NCBI RefSeq assembly: GCF_000219625.1
Contig: NC_018212.1
Coordinates: 2,498,501-2,562,500, forward strand
Source: Zymoseptoria tritici IPO323
Taxonomy: Eukaryota; Ascomycota; Dothideomycetes; Mycosphaerellales; Mycosphaerellaceae
Direction: 5' to 3'
DNA: 64,000 nucleotides
Shown: positions 1 to 10,849 of the stretch, in pieces
How positions within the stretch are numbered: position 1 is the first letter of the stretch
Layout: each line of letters opens with the position of its first letter
Program-made: the position numbers and the translations under genes
The notes under the pieces: generated by a model
What the model was told of the DNA's origin: nothing
What the model saw: only the letters and a program-made list of their open reading frames with translations
Databases searched by the model: none

Positions 1-1235
1 TCGTCCCAGACATCCGCGGAACCTTCTCCGGGAAAGGTACCAGGAATCCAAGAGTATTTGTCGGAGACGCCCTGTTCGCAATTGGTCAGCGAGCCGCACG
101 ACCTTAATCTGAGATGGAAAGACAATAGGACTCACCCAAAGGGTCATACCAACACATCTCTTCGTCGCAAGACAACTGGACGAAACATTATAGTACACCT
201 CAGCCTGAACCGCCGTCTTCGCCGGAGTCGCGGGAGTATTCATCCTCACATCCAACTCAGTATAAGCAACATCCACACCCAGAGCAGTAAAGCTCTGCAG
301 TCTGTTCGTGAGTTCGACTCGTCCTGGTGCAACACCGCCTCCGCTAGACGTGGTCGGCTCAGAGGTGAGATGTGCTTGAAATCCGACGCCATGAATTGGT
401 CCACCCTTCGACTGGATGTATTTGACGATGCGTTGGGCTCCGGCGGCTTTGACGTCGGAACCTTCGAGGCTGTAGTCGTTGTAGAAGAGTTTGGATTTTG
501 GTGAGGCGGCGTGGGCGAGCTTGAAGGCGATGGGGAGGAAATCTTCGCCGAGGACGCGGTAGAAGACGCTGTTGCGGTAGGTTCCATTTTCTTCCAGGGC
601 TTCGTTTACGACGTCCCATCTGTACGTCGAGAGATGCAAGGGTTAGCGTTGACTGCCGAAAGAGGCTGACACTGGACGACTTACCTCGTGCAAACGTCCT
701 TATACCGCCCCGCAAGCGTATCAATATGATTCTTCATAACAGCAGTGAGCTCAGCCTTGGTGAAGTTTCCATTGGCAACCCAATCAGGCAGCTGACTATG
801 CCACACCAAATTATGGCAATGGATCTGCACGCCGTGCTTCCTAGCGTAGTCGGCATACTTGTCCGCGCCAGCGAGGGTGAAGTTGTTTTGCTGAGGCTCG
901 GTGAGACCCCACTTCATGTCGTTCTCCGGAGTGATGCTAGTTGTCGATCGTTAGCAGATATCGGGAAGCTGGAGATATGGATCGATGTACGAGTTGAAGT
1001 CAGCTTTGTTGCCGTAGATCGATGCTTCCACTGTGTCGTTGCGGAATGTGACGGCGGTTCCGATCCAGTCGCGGCCGCGGGATTGCATGGCTTCCCAGAG
1101 ACCTTTGGGTTTCGGTCTATTCGCTGTCAGAGATGAACCAAGGTCGACGATGGTGATTTTTGCTCACGCATGTGGCGTTGCGACGGCATTGCCAGCCATC
1201 GCCAAGGCGGCGAGGACGCTGTTTGTGAGAAGCAT
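1..1235 (-). CDS. Secreted GH10 endo-1,4-beta-xylanase, 3' end cut by window
   Basis: Hydrolyses internal beta-1,4 bonds of xylan outside the cell. The ATG at 1235-1233 starts a hydrophobic signal peptide (MLLTNSVLAALAMAGNAVAT) followed by a GTGAGC intron. Later exons carry the GH10 landmarks: [33 protein letters not shown], then WDVVNE with the acid/base Glu codon at about 601-603, and AYTELDVRM with the nucleophile Glu at about 256-258. After a further intron the C-terminal [11 protein letters not shown] is read before the window edge, so stop codon and last residues are missing. No carbohydrate-binding module is seen. It lies 1.2 kb downstream of a second GH10 gene on the same strand, so the pair is a tandem duplication. 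Exon borders were chosen by GT-AG sites and reading frame; family assignment is firm. Confidence 0.93.
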
Positions 1236-2468
1236 GATGAAGTCGATATGCTGTGCGGTCGTGTTGGTCAACAGCATGGCAGGATGAATAGCGACATCTT
1301 TATATGGAAAGTCTGCGATTGCACATTAGCCTTTGAAGTCGGTCTCAATTTTAGCCGTGAGGTTGACCGCCAAAACGGATGAAACGAATCGTTGCCACCA
1401 AGCCGTATACCTCGATGCCTACCTTTTCTCGCCTCCTCCATATCCGGACTGAACTTGCGGGTAAATGCTCAATTCGGTTGCGACGGTCCGGTACGCCATG
1501 CAAGCCTGCCCCATTCATTGGCGAGCGTTCTCGTGACCCTGCATGTGGTTGTGTACAAGCTGGATGTTCCTGCGAAGATCTCCCGTCGCTTGGAACCTGG
1601 AGAAAGTCTGGGGAGAAAACGGTGGTGGTCGATCCGGGTAAATTTGCACGAGACGAGCTCGGATCGTGGCGAGGACTGCGGAGAAATGGATGTTGATTCA
1701 GCCTTACACCATCTTCGAGTTCGCCGCACCGAGAAGGACTTTTGCTGCCGGGTGATTGTACAGCACGGCTGTGCGGATGCAATTCGTGGCGCCTGCATGT
1801 CTTCTATTCTGGCATTACTGACATCTGCCTTGCTTCGGATCGGGCAAAGAGCGAGAAGTGTATGTGCGAAACCCCGTTCGTCGATGTCTGCAGGCTCTTA
1901 GGTGGATGACGGCACAGTCTGCCGCCGTTGAAAGTCGCAGAGAGTGCGTGTGCCATTCTAGCGCACTACTCCCGAGCCCAACACTTTGAAGACTCCATCT
2001 GCACGAGCGGTAATAGATCGAGACATCAGCAGGCGGTACTTCGCATCGTCACCATGCCGCAGGACCATGATATGCGACGACAGACCGCAACTCCGACGTC
2101 GGACCAATGGCCTTCAGGTCTGCGGCAGAATCAGGCACAGATGCTGGGTGCGCTGTTGAAGGTCACCGAGATGCTTCTTGATGCAGGACTCGAATGGCTT
2201 TCCATGTGCGGTGTGGCTCCGGCAGGTACACCCACTGCCTGCCATGATCCGTCGGCGCTTCACCGAAGGAATGCAGCGAATTCTGGATAGAGTGATATTC
2301 GCTTGAGATATTTTTGCAATTCTGGAGTACGCAAAGCTCTTGGTCATGTCGAGTGGTCGGATTCCGCCTCATCAGTCGCCAATACCGTCCACCTATCAGC
2401 AATACCGCCGTCACCTTTCACCTTCGTCATCAGTCTCATTCGAATTCCATTTTGATCTCCGCATCTGC

Positions 2469-4063
2469 TTAGCCAGTAATGCCCGACAAGAATCCAGCCC
2501 TCGCCGGCTTCGGCTGCATATTATTGTTCCACGGGCACGCGCCACCCTCGGCAGAGTTTTGACCCGGAATCCACGAGTACTTGTCAGACACACCCTGCAC
2601 GCGCATCATCAGCAATCAGAGGTCCAAAGCCGACAAATCCCAGTTAGATTGACGACAACTCACCCAAATACTCATCCCAACACATCTCGGCACAGCAACA
2701 CAGCTGGCAGCAATGTCCTTGTACACCTGCCTCTGCGTCTCGAGCTTGCCGGAGTCGGAGGGCATAGTCATCTTGACGTCGATTTCGGTGTATGCGACAT
2801 CGACGCCGAGGTTAGTGAAGCCTTGGAGGGTGGAAATCATGGAGGCGAGGGTGGGTTTGTAGGTGATGCTGAGATGGCATTGGAGACCGACGCCGTGGAT
2901 GGTTTGGCCGGCGGCTTTGATGAGATTGACGATGCGGCGGGCGCCGGCGGCTTTGGATGCTGGGAAGAGGTCAGTCATGGCTCGGATGGAGGCCCGCGGG
3001 GAAGGTCCGAGAGAAATATCGGAACAGTTCGCGGGTCTTCTGCGATGGTGTCTTACGAGAGGTCTCAAGATTGTAATCATTGTAAAAAAGCTGGGAGTTT
3101 GGCGACGCAGCCTTGGCAAGCTGGAAAGCAAGTGGGATGAAGTCATCTCCGAAAGTCCTCCTGAAGACGCTGTCACGAGTGGTGCCGTCCTCGTTCAAAG
3201 CTGTGCGCGGAGTCAGCACGGAAGACTCATGGAGTCGAGTGGGCGGATGGACGTACCTTCATTCACGACGTCCCAGCGTGTGCAGACATCTAAGCGGGAG
3301 GTCAGTCGATGCACCAAAGAACAGGAAGCGATCGCAAGCTAAAGCCTGCTGATACGCCGTTCAATCCCACCTTTGTAGCGTCCAGCAACGGCGTCAATGT
3401 GAGTCTTCATGACAGCAGTCAATTCAGCTCGGGTCCAGGAGCGTCCACTGGAAGAGGAATCTGATCAGCCCCAGTCCAGAAAATTGAACGGACACCAGCC
3501 TCTGTCATACCTGACCCATCCCGGCAGCTGGCTGTGCCAAGCGAGAGTGTGGCAATGAAGCTGAATCCCATTCTGCCTTGCATAGTTGGCGTATTCATCG
3601 GCGCCAGCCCAGTTGAATTGGCCTTGGTTTGGCTGGATTTCGGCCCACTGGAACAAAGAAGCAGGTTAGCACAGGCCTAAGAATGTTGGAGAGGTGCATT
3701 GTACCTTCATGGCATTCTCGGGCGTGATACTGCAAGCCGTGGAAGTTAGCAAGTGCCTGCCAGACATTTTGGAAGAAAGCCTGGAGCACCTACGAGTTGA
3801 AATCGTTCTTGTTTGTCCAGATGGCACGCTCTGCGGCATCATTTCTGAAGGTCACGGCAGTTCCAAGGAATTTGCGACCCTTGGCCAGGAAGGCTTGCGC
3901 CAGACCTCCGCTCTGACGCTTGTCGAGAGAGCTATTGACTATCAGTAATGATGTTCGAGATCAGAGGGTTGGGCATGGCGGTGTATGCCACTCACTCAAT
4001 TGGCGAGGCGGTGGTCAGACCGGCCAGCGCCGCAACGGCGAGAAGGGCGTTGGAGAAATGCAT
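2469..4063 (-). CDS. Secreted GH10 endo-1,4-beta-xylanase (tandem paralogue)
   Basis: Complete multi-exon GH10 gene acting on xylan in the extracellular space. The ATG at 4063-4061 begins the signal peptide [20 protein letters not shown]. The next exon contains LDKR, a likely Kex2-type pro-peptide cleavage site, followed by [11 protein letters not shown]. Further exons give [44 protein letters not shown] (acid/base Glu codon near 3258-3260), [20 protein letters not shown] and [10 protein letters not shown] (nucleophile Glu near 2784-2786). The final exon ends [11 protein letters not shown]...SGITG with TAA at 2471-2469. At least seven introns are needed. It is more intron-rich than the neighbouring copy: the [10 protein letters not shown] and DVCTR segments lie in separate exons here but in one exon there. 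Only a catalytic domain is present. Confidence 0.93.
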
Positions 4064-7000
4064 GCTGGTAGGTCGTGAGGAAGTATCGATGTGAATGGTG
4101 ATGATTCGTGCAGGTCGAGGAGGGAGGGAGCGGTCTTAATGTACCCTGCGCCGAGAAGCATCTCACCTCTCGTTCGTGGAGGGCAATATATCCGTCGAGC
4201 CACTTTCTAGCGCCATATAGATTGGGATGCATTCGCTCGAGACAGCGCCAAGTTGCCAGGAAGCCAAATCAGTCGTAGTGCGCGCTCTAGGCGCATTTCG
4301 GATAGATGAAGTCGCATCGTTGACCGCACAATAGACGACTCTGTGCTAGCTGTGGAAGTGGAGGAGGTGAGCTGGAGTTCAGACATGACGTTGTTTTTCG
4401 CATTCCCGCAGCGTCTAGACAGGCTTGCCCATTCGACGGAGCATATAGTGCGAGGATGTCCATGTCTCATACGCCCAAGTCTCCGTCCCAATAGTTCGTT
4501 TCAATCCTGCTTCGTTCACCAAGGTTCCACCAGCGGACCTTCCAGAACAAGAAGGTCTGCTATCCTGGCAGAATTCAGCCTTGGGATTGGTAAGGGTTCA
4601 AGCAAGTCGCACAATGATGGAAGACGGTTCTGTTCTGTCCTTCCTAGTCAAGACAAGTACATGCGAATCACATGCACTCGACCGGATTCGTTCCTCCATA
4701 CAGGTTGCTTCCATTGGGTGTCGCTTCAAATGCGGGGTGCAGGTCGTTGTAGTTGCGCTTGTCGGTCCGGATAATTTCATCACGGTGCCTTACCTGAGAC
4801 ACCTGCTGGGCATGGACCTTGCAAGTTCAACCGGCGTATAGATGAAGCACCACGTGGTGGGTTACCTTGCCATGTTGAGTACTAGGCAATTCGTCCGTCG
4901 TTGCCACGCTCTTGCTCGAGGCTCGTCAAGAGGTTTCGTTCTCGGCTGCGAGAGTGAATCCGGCTGATTGTTGTTCTCGGGGCGAGGAATGGCCTGGCGG
5001 CTGAAACTCGGTTCAGCCAGATCATTGGAGGGCGCCCGGCAAATAGCGATAAGAGGTGGGCCGGCGGGTCGTGGTGATCAATCCGTTCCCGCTCTCCAGA
5101 ATGATTGACTCGCTTGCACGTTATAGTGGTCGGAGCCAGTCCAGAAAAGGCCAGAATCGACTGATGTGTACCCGCAGTCCAAGCGGTCGAGCTCGGAGCA
5201 TTGTCTTCAGTATCTCGACCTAATGCAAGGTTATATGCATTCGCGACAGAGGGCTTACATCTTCGCCTCTTTTCGTGGCCGCCAACGAAACCGATGCAGC
5301 TTCTCGAATCTGCTTGTGTTGGTGGTTTCTGGATGTGAGTGTAGGAAAAGAATCGAGTTGGTGGGAGAGCAGAAGGTGCGACGAGACAGAATGAATGCTT
5401 ACATTGTGCTCTGAGGACTGCCGTGACCAAGCCTGCGGTGGGAGCACATGTGTACAGACCACAGCTTTGATACAGACCACAGCTTGGTACAGTGCCAGCC
5501 TCACCTCTTGGCTGGTGGAGAGCACTCGCGGGTGGAGAAGTCCCAAGAGTGGGTCTGACGCACACGCCCAGCTGGAGGTCTCTCGAGCATCAGTCACGCA
5601 TGCCATGAGGTATGAGGTATGAGGTGCGGTATCAGACGTTCTGGATTGTGGTTCTCAGCTCTTTTCCGTGGCTCCATCGTCCTGATCACTCGTCTCGCCA
5701 GTCCAAGCCGCGCTCTCTTCATCCTGCCCGCAGCGTCCGTCGCGAGGAAGCTCGGATACCTGTCCATGCGTTCCGCACGCTATTGCCACGGCCTCTGGGC
5801 GGCACCGTCTCATGCCTTGGTTCGCAGGGAGATTCCGGAGGTCTTCGCGCACTCGTCCGTCGTTGCTTTGGGAGGACCGCTACGGGCTTCGAGACGATGT
5901 TGAAAATGGGCTCTCTGGAAGATGTCAACAAAGCAGTACCAAGGTTGTGCCGGCGCTGGCAATCGTCCGTGGTGGAGGATGTAAAGACGAAGATGCCGAG
6001 TTGTCAGCGAGTGTGAGAGGAAAGAAAGAGCTCACGCTTACGCCAAGACTTTTATTCCCTCGGGTGGACCAAGCTCTCCCAAACTCCGAACTTCGTCTTC
6101 CTCGACGACACAACAAACCACCTCCATACCGCAAGCAGTATCATACGAGTCCTCACACTTCCGCCTGCGATCCCTTCCAGTCGGCGTCCGCGCTGATATT
6201 CTGCCTTCCGACTTCCATTCTATGAAGCCTCGCCTTCCTGCTCCTGGTCCGACGGCCTCGCTTTCTTCAAGATCATCAGGACAGCTCCCGATTGCTATGA
6301 TGTGTGGTCAAGACGACCTTGCTGCAATCCGGCTGGCAGAAGATGCAGGGCGATAATATGGAAGAGCTCGAGGGCAGGAGATGCGACATCAGGCAAGAGT
6401 CGGCATGGCGTGGAGTACACAATGTGCCTTGGTGCGGGACGATGGGGCTTGAGTTTGGCAAGGTGAACTGATACACACGCTGCTGGACGGCTTTGATGCC
6501 TCAATGGACGAGTGCGGTCTCATCATCTGCGCTTGAGGACAGGGACGAGCCTGCTCGAGTTCGAGCATGGGTAGGCTGCATCGCCTGGTGCTGCAAGTTC
6601 ACAGTGGCTTTGTCAGGGCCTGGAAGCAGGTCCTCATGTCGGCAACAGCTGTGTCGGAGAGGCTACACAAAGGTAGGCGGACATTTCGTTTTTCCTTTTT
6701 CCCTCCCGCAGCCATCCTTCGACCATAAAATGTCAGACAGTTGGATCGCCGCCTGCTTGGTCTAGGCTCGTTATCCAACCTCGAGGCACAGTACCGCCGC
6801 CAACTGGCTGCCGATCTCCATTCCCGCCGACTTGCCCGACGACATCATTCGCGAGATTTCGCCATTACACACTGAATGACTGGTACCGTGACAGCGGAGT
6901 GGTTTCTTCCGCATCCGGCTCACATCTTCTCATTCGACTGTCTTCTGTGCGAACACTCGCCGAACACCGTCTTCTCGGTGCGATCCTACCTGACCTGCTT

Positions 7001-7962
7001 CTACATTTATTCCGATACCCAGCTCAGTCTCCAGTATTCCCGCCTGTGGACGAAAGTCCGCGAATCCACTCTGCGTCACCTGCCGACAGAGCCGGCAACA
7101 GCGCCTAAAGATCACTGCGAATGGAAAACTTCCAACCCTCGGTCTGTATCGTCTTCTCGGAAGCAGAGTACGATCTATGAGGTATGACGACCGAACCGAG
7201 CAGTCTCCTTCCTGTTGCTAGTCCGTCTCTCTCACAGAGCAGATTTTCGTTGCTCGCGCACTGTTCCATCGCCACTGGTACCTGCATCTGTCTCTGTAAA
7301 AGGCAGCAGCTGTGTATCCATCCTTTCCATGCTTCTGGCACCAGTGTATGTACACTGCAGCAATTCCTCCTACATTCATCCCGAAGACTGCCGTCGCAGA
7401 CTCCGTGCAACGGCTAAGCTTCGCTGATGTTCACATCCAGACAAGTGTATCCTCCTTCATCCAATCGCAGCAGTGTGATTGACCCGCATTCACTTGGCGG
7501 CCCGCTAGTTAAGCGCCCACCCGCGCCCTACACGTGTGATCCTCGCGCTTACCTCGTTTCCGTTGCCGACTTTGGAAACCGTGGATTCGGAACTTCATGT
7601 CGGTTTATGAAACAGGAAATCTTGTACTTTCATTGACACTACATATTGCCCAACAATCGACGTGGTATAGACACCACATATACCATTGTTGCTGCAACAG
7701 CTTCCAGCGGCTCGCCCGGACATCGACGCAGGGCATCCCAGTCCACACCCCAGACTCCGCCCCACCAGTAAAGTCAACCACTCCGGGATCTCGAAAATCA
7801 ACCTCATCTTACATCTCATCACGTTTCGCCTTTTCCTTCCGTGTCTCGAAGCTCTCCGAGTCCTGTGGCGGACGTCACCTTCCATCGCCGGACACAAGAG
7901 CCTCACCGGTATCGCACGCTCCACCAGATCTTCGGTCACCGCTCCACTGCCCGACACCAACG
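4064..7962. other. Intergenic stretch without a recognised gene
   Basis: About 3.9 kb between the upstream end of the second xylanase gene and the MFS transporter start. Several open frames of 60-230 codons exist on both strands, but none shows a known domain, a convincing signal peptide or a consistent set of spliced exons. The part next to 4063 should hold the xylanase promoter and the pyrimidine-rich part before 7963 the transporter promoter. A short direct repeat of ACAGACCACAGCTT occurs near 5456-5490. A decayed gene cannot be excluded. Confidence 0.5.
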
Positions 7963-10004
7963 ATGGCGACTCACGCCTCACCTCCGCTGAGCGCCGGCGT
8001 GGCGGATGAGAAGATGACGGCCTATGCGGAGCACGATTTGAAGAACTCAAGCCCGACACGGCATGATGGGTGAGAACAGAGGTGGCGACCAATGGCCGGA
8101 CTTCAGCTGATGTGACTTTTCAAGCCACGACGATGTCGCACAATTCGAGTTTGATCCTCAAGCAGAGAAGAAGCTGCGGCGAAAGATTGATATGTACATT
8201 GTGCCCACTGTGGCTGTTTTGTATTTGTTTTGCTTCATTGATCGTGCGAACATTGGTGAGTATCGTGACTTTCGCCTGCTGCTGGACTTGTATGACGGAT
8301 GCTGATCGGTCGGCAGGAAATGCGAGAATTGCTGGTCTTGAGAAGGATCTGGGCATCAACCCGAAGTCGTTTCATTACAACATCATCCTCAGCTGCTTCG
8401 TACGTGTGATGAGAGCATGCCTCCAAGGCTGCCAATTTCAATTTGACCTACCCTCAATACCGCTAACACTTTCCTCTCCACCGCTCACAGTACATAAGCT
8501 ACATCGTCTTCGAGATTCCAGCATCCATACTGGCAAAAGCACTCGGTCCAGGCTGGTTCATCCCAGCCACTGCCCTCGGCTTCGGAATCCTTACCGTCTG
8601 CTGCGGCTTCGTGCACACCTTCTCTCAGATCTGCGGCGTGCGTTTCCTCCTCGGCATCTTCGAGGCCGGTATGCTTCCTGGGATCGCATACTACATGTCT
8701 CGCTGGTACCGTCGCAGCGAGCTCGCGTTTCGAATCTCATTGTACCTTGTCACAGCACCCCTGGCAGGCGCTTTTGGAGGACTTTTCGCTTCGGCTATTC
8801 TCAAGCTGGATCATTTTGGCAGTCTGCATTCTTGGAGGATGATCTTTGGGATTGAGGGAATTATTACCATTGGTATCAGCTTGATTGCTTTTTTCACTCT
8901 GACCGATCGACCGGAGACGGCGAGGTGGCTCACACCTGCGGAGAAGGCGTTGGCTATTAACAGGATTTATTCGGAAAGAGTCGGGCAGAAGGATGTGTTG
9001 GATCGGATGGATGTACGTTCATCTGCAGTCAAATGGCTTGAATACTTTGCTGACCATTATTTGCAGAAAACCAAGCTCAAACGCGGCATCTTCAATCCTG
9101 TCGGCCTCGTCAACGCGGTCATCTTCCTCTTCGACAACATCACCGTCCAGGCACTCGGATTCTTCCTTCCGACGATCGTAAGAGGGATCTATCCCAAACA
9201 GACTGTCATCCAACAGCAGTTGAAGACTGTTCCTCCATATGGTCAGTCCTTCCCATCCGGATCGACCTGCAGTAATACTCACATGCTTCGCAGTCGTTGG
9301 CGCCTTCTGCAACCTCGTAATCCCCTTCGCCAGCTCGAAAACCAAGTACGCCCACCACATCCTAATCCTCTTCCACCCGACACCACCGAACTGACGCTCC
9401 AATCCAGCAAACGAGTCCCCTTCTTCATCATGTGTGCGCCTCTCGTCATGATCGGATACATCATGTTCCTGGCCACCGGTGTGAAAGACGGACAAATTCG
9501 GTACGAGGAAACGCACCATGTGGAGAAAAGGTTGAGATGCTGACAATGATGGAACGACAGATATGGCGCTACATTCATCATCGTCCCAGGCGCGTTCGCG
9601 TTTGGAGCACTGTGCACAGCTCATGCTAGTGCGAATGCCGGTTCAGACACGGCAAAAAGCTCCGCCATCGGAACCACAGTCATGTTTGGCAACATCGTGA
9701 TCCTCCCCATCATCAACCCTCCTCCTCATCGTATCCCTCAGCTAACAATCTCCATCTCTAGGGCGGCTTGATCTCGACCTGGTCCTTCGTCAGCACCGAC
9801 GCACCGAATTACCCGATCGGCAACGGCCTCAACCTCGCCACCAGCACCTCGATCCTCGTACTCAGTATTGCACTGCTGTGGTGGATGAAAGCCGATAACC
9901 GCAAGCGAGACTCTCGGAACGCGGATGCGGAGTTGGCGGGACGAGAGCAGAAGGAGATTGAGGATTTGGATTGGAAGCATCCGGGTTTCAGGTGGAGGCC
10001 ATGA
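7963..10004 (+). CDS. MFS transporter, anion:cation symporter (Dal5/Tna1-like) family
   Basis: Predicted plasma-membrane permease for an organic anion such as allantoate, nicotinate or a related acid. Nine exons with in-frame GT-AG junctions give 513 residues: 7963-8069, 8125-8255, 8317-8399, 8491-9012, 9067-9241, 9294-9345, 9408-9500, 9561-9696 and 9762-10004. The cytosolic N terminus is followed by KLRRKIDMYIVPTVAVLYLF and FIDRANIGNARIAGLEKDLG, the typical first membrane segment and loop of this family. RFLLGIFEAGMLPGIAYYMS and RWYRRSELAFRISLY are its signature after helix 4. WRMIFGIEG and LTDRPETARWLTPAEK precede the central loop, and WSFVSTDAPNYPIGNGLNLA lies near the C terminus. The substrate is inferred only from family. 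The downstream MAPEG gene is convergent, with 288 bp between the two stop codons. Confidence 0.92.
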
Positions 10005-10292
10005 AGTGGTACGAGAGCGGAGCATGAGAATCGTGTGGAAAGAAGGCTGCGTGTACAGATGTGCTAAGTCATGGCACGGGTATCTCATCGGCCGACAGCT
10101 ACTACGAGCCAAATAGAAGTCGAGCGAACCGCATCGACTCCTGGTATCACATCTCCTTTGGCCAGACGTATGCCATACATTCAAGATCCTGACCATAAGT
10201 CTTTGACCTTGGGTTGGACCATCCCGCTCGGCCTTCAATGCAGATGTCATTCCACCTCGTGTTCCGCGCTGTCTCGCTGTTGCTCCAGCTCT

Positions 10293-10849
10293 TCAGTATC
10301 CCCAATATCCCTTCACCAACCAAGCCGAGTAACCCGCCAGTCCATTCAGCACCGCTGCCGTGACGAAGAACCCAAATGCACGTCCCTTGCCCATGTAGTT
10401 CTTCGAAGTGATGCCAAATTGTGCATGCGCCACTCTTGCAACAAACAACGCACTCAGTGCCCATGTCAGAATCCTCTTGTCTCCTCCATTGCTCTCGACC
10501 AGTCCGGATACTGAGGCAAAGCGTCGCTGTTAGTACTGCGCTGAGTATACGAGCTCATGGGTTCGGCATACGTATAAGGCACAATGGGACGTTCTCAAGA
10601 AAGTTGCCTTGGGCACGCACCGATGCGAGGAGGGGATCGTGCTCGGGATTCCCGCCGGAAGTGGGCGAGATGGCGGATTTGGCGTGCATGCGTTGGCGGA
10701 TTACGAGGGATTGGAGGTAGGTGTAGTAGAGGCCGAAGGGCAAGGCGAAGGAGCCCGTCACGGAGAGGGAGTTTGCGAGGCCGACTGGAGGGCTGTCAGA
10801 TGTGTTGGAGGGACGTGGAGGAGGGCGTTGATATACCTTGGGTTGCCAT
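10293..10849 (-). CDS. MAPEG-family membrane protein (microsomal GST-like)
   Basis: Small integral membrane protein of the MAPEG family, which includes microsomal glutathione S-transferases and leukotriene C4 synthase-type enzymes. Three exons, 10849-10837, 10784-10572 and 10510-10293, join in frame to 147 residues, the usual family size. Seen in the sequence: an N-terminal helix ending GLYYTYLQSLVIRQRMHAK, then DPLLASVRAQGNFLENVPL, which matches the conserved family R-x-x-A-x-x-N-x-x-E-N-x-P-L motif. Two more hydrophobic segments end at GYWGY followed by TGA at 10295-10293. The exact enzymatic activity, glutathione-dependent or not, cannot be told from sequence alone. It is transcribed towards the MFS transporter gene; no functional link is evident. 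Confidence 0.88.

Noticed and set aside
4882..5565. A 227-codon minus-strand open frame in the spacer
   Set aside because: No domain, biased random-looking composition, overlapped by other frames on both strands; long chance frames are common in such composition.
9019..9624. A 201-codon minus-strand frame over the MFS gene
   Set aside because: Antisense shadow of exons that clearly encode the transporter on the plus strand.
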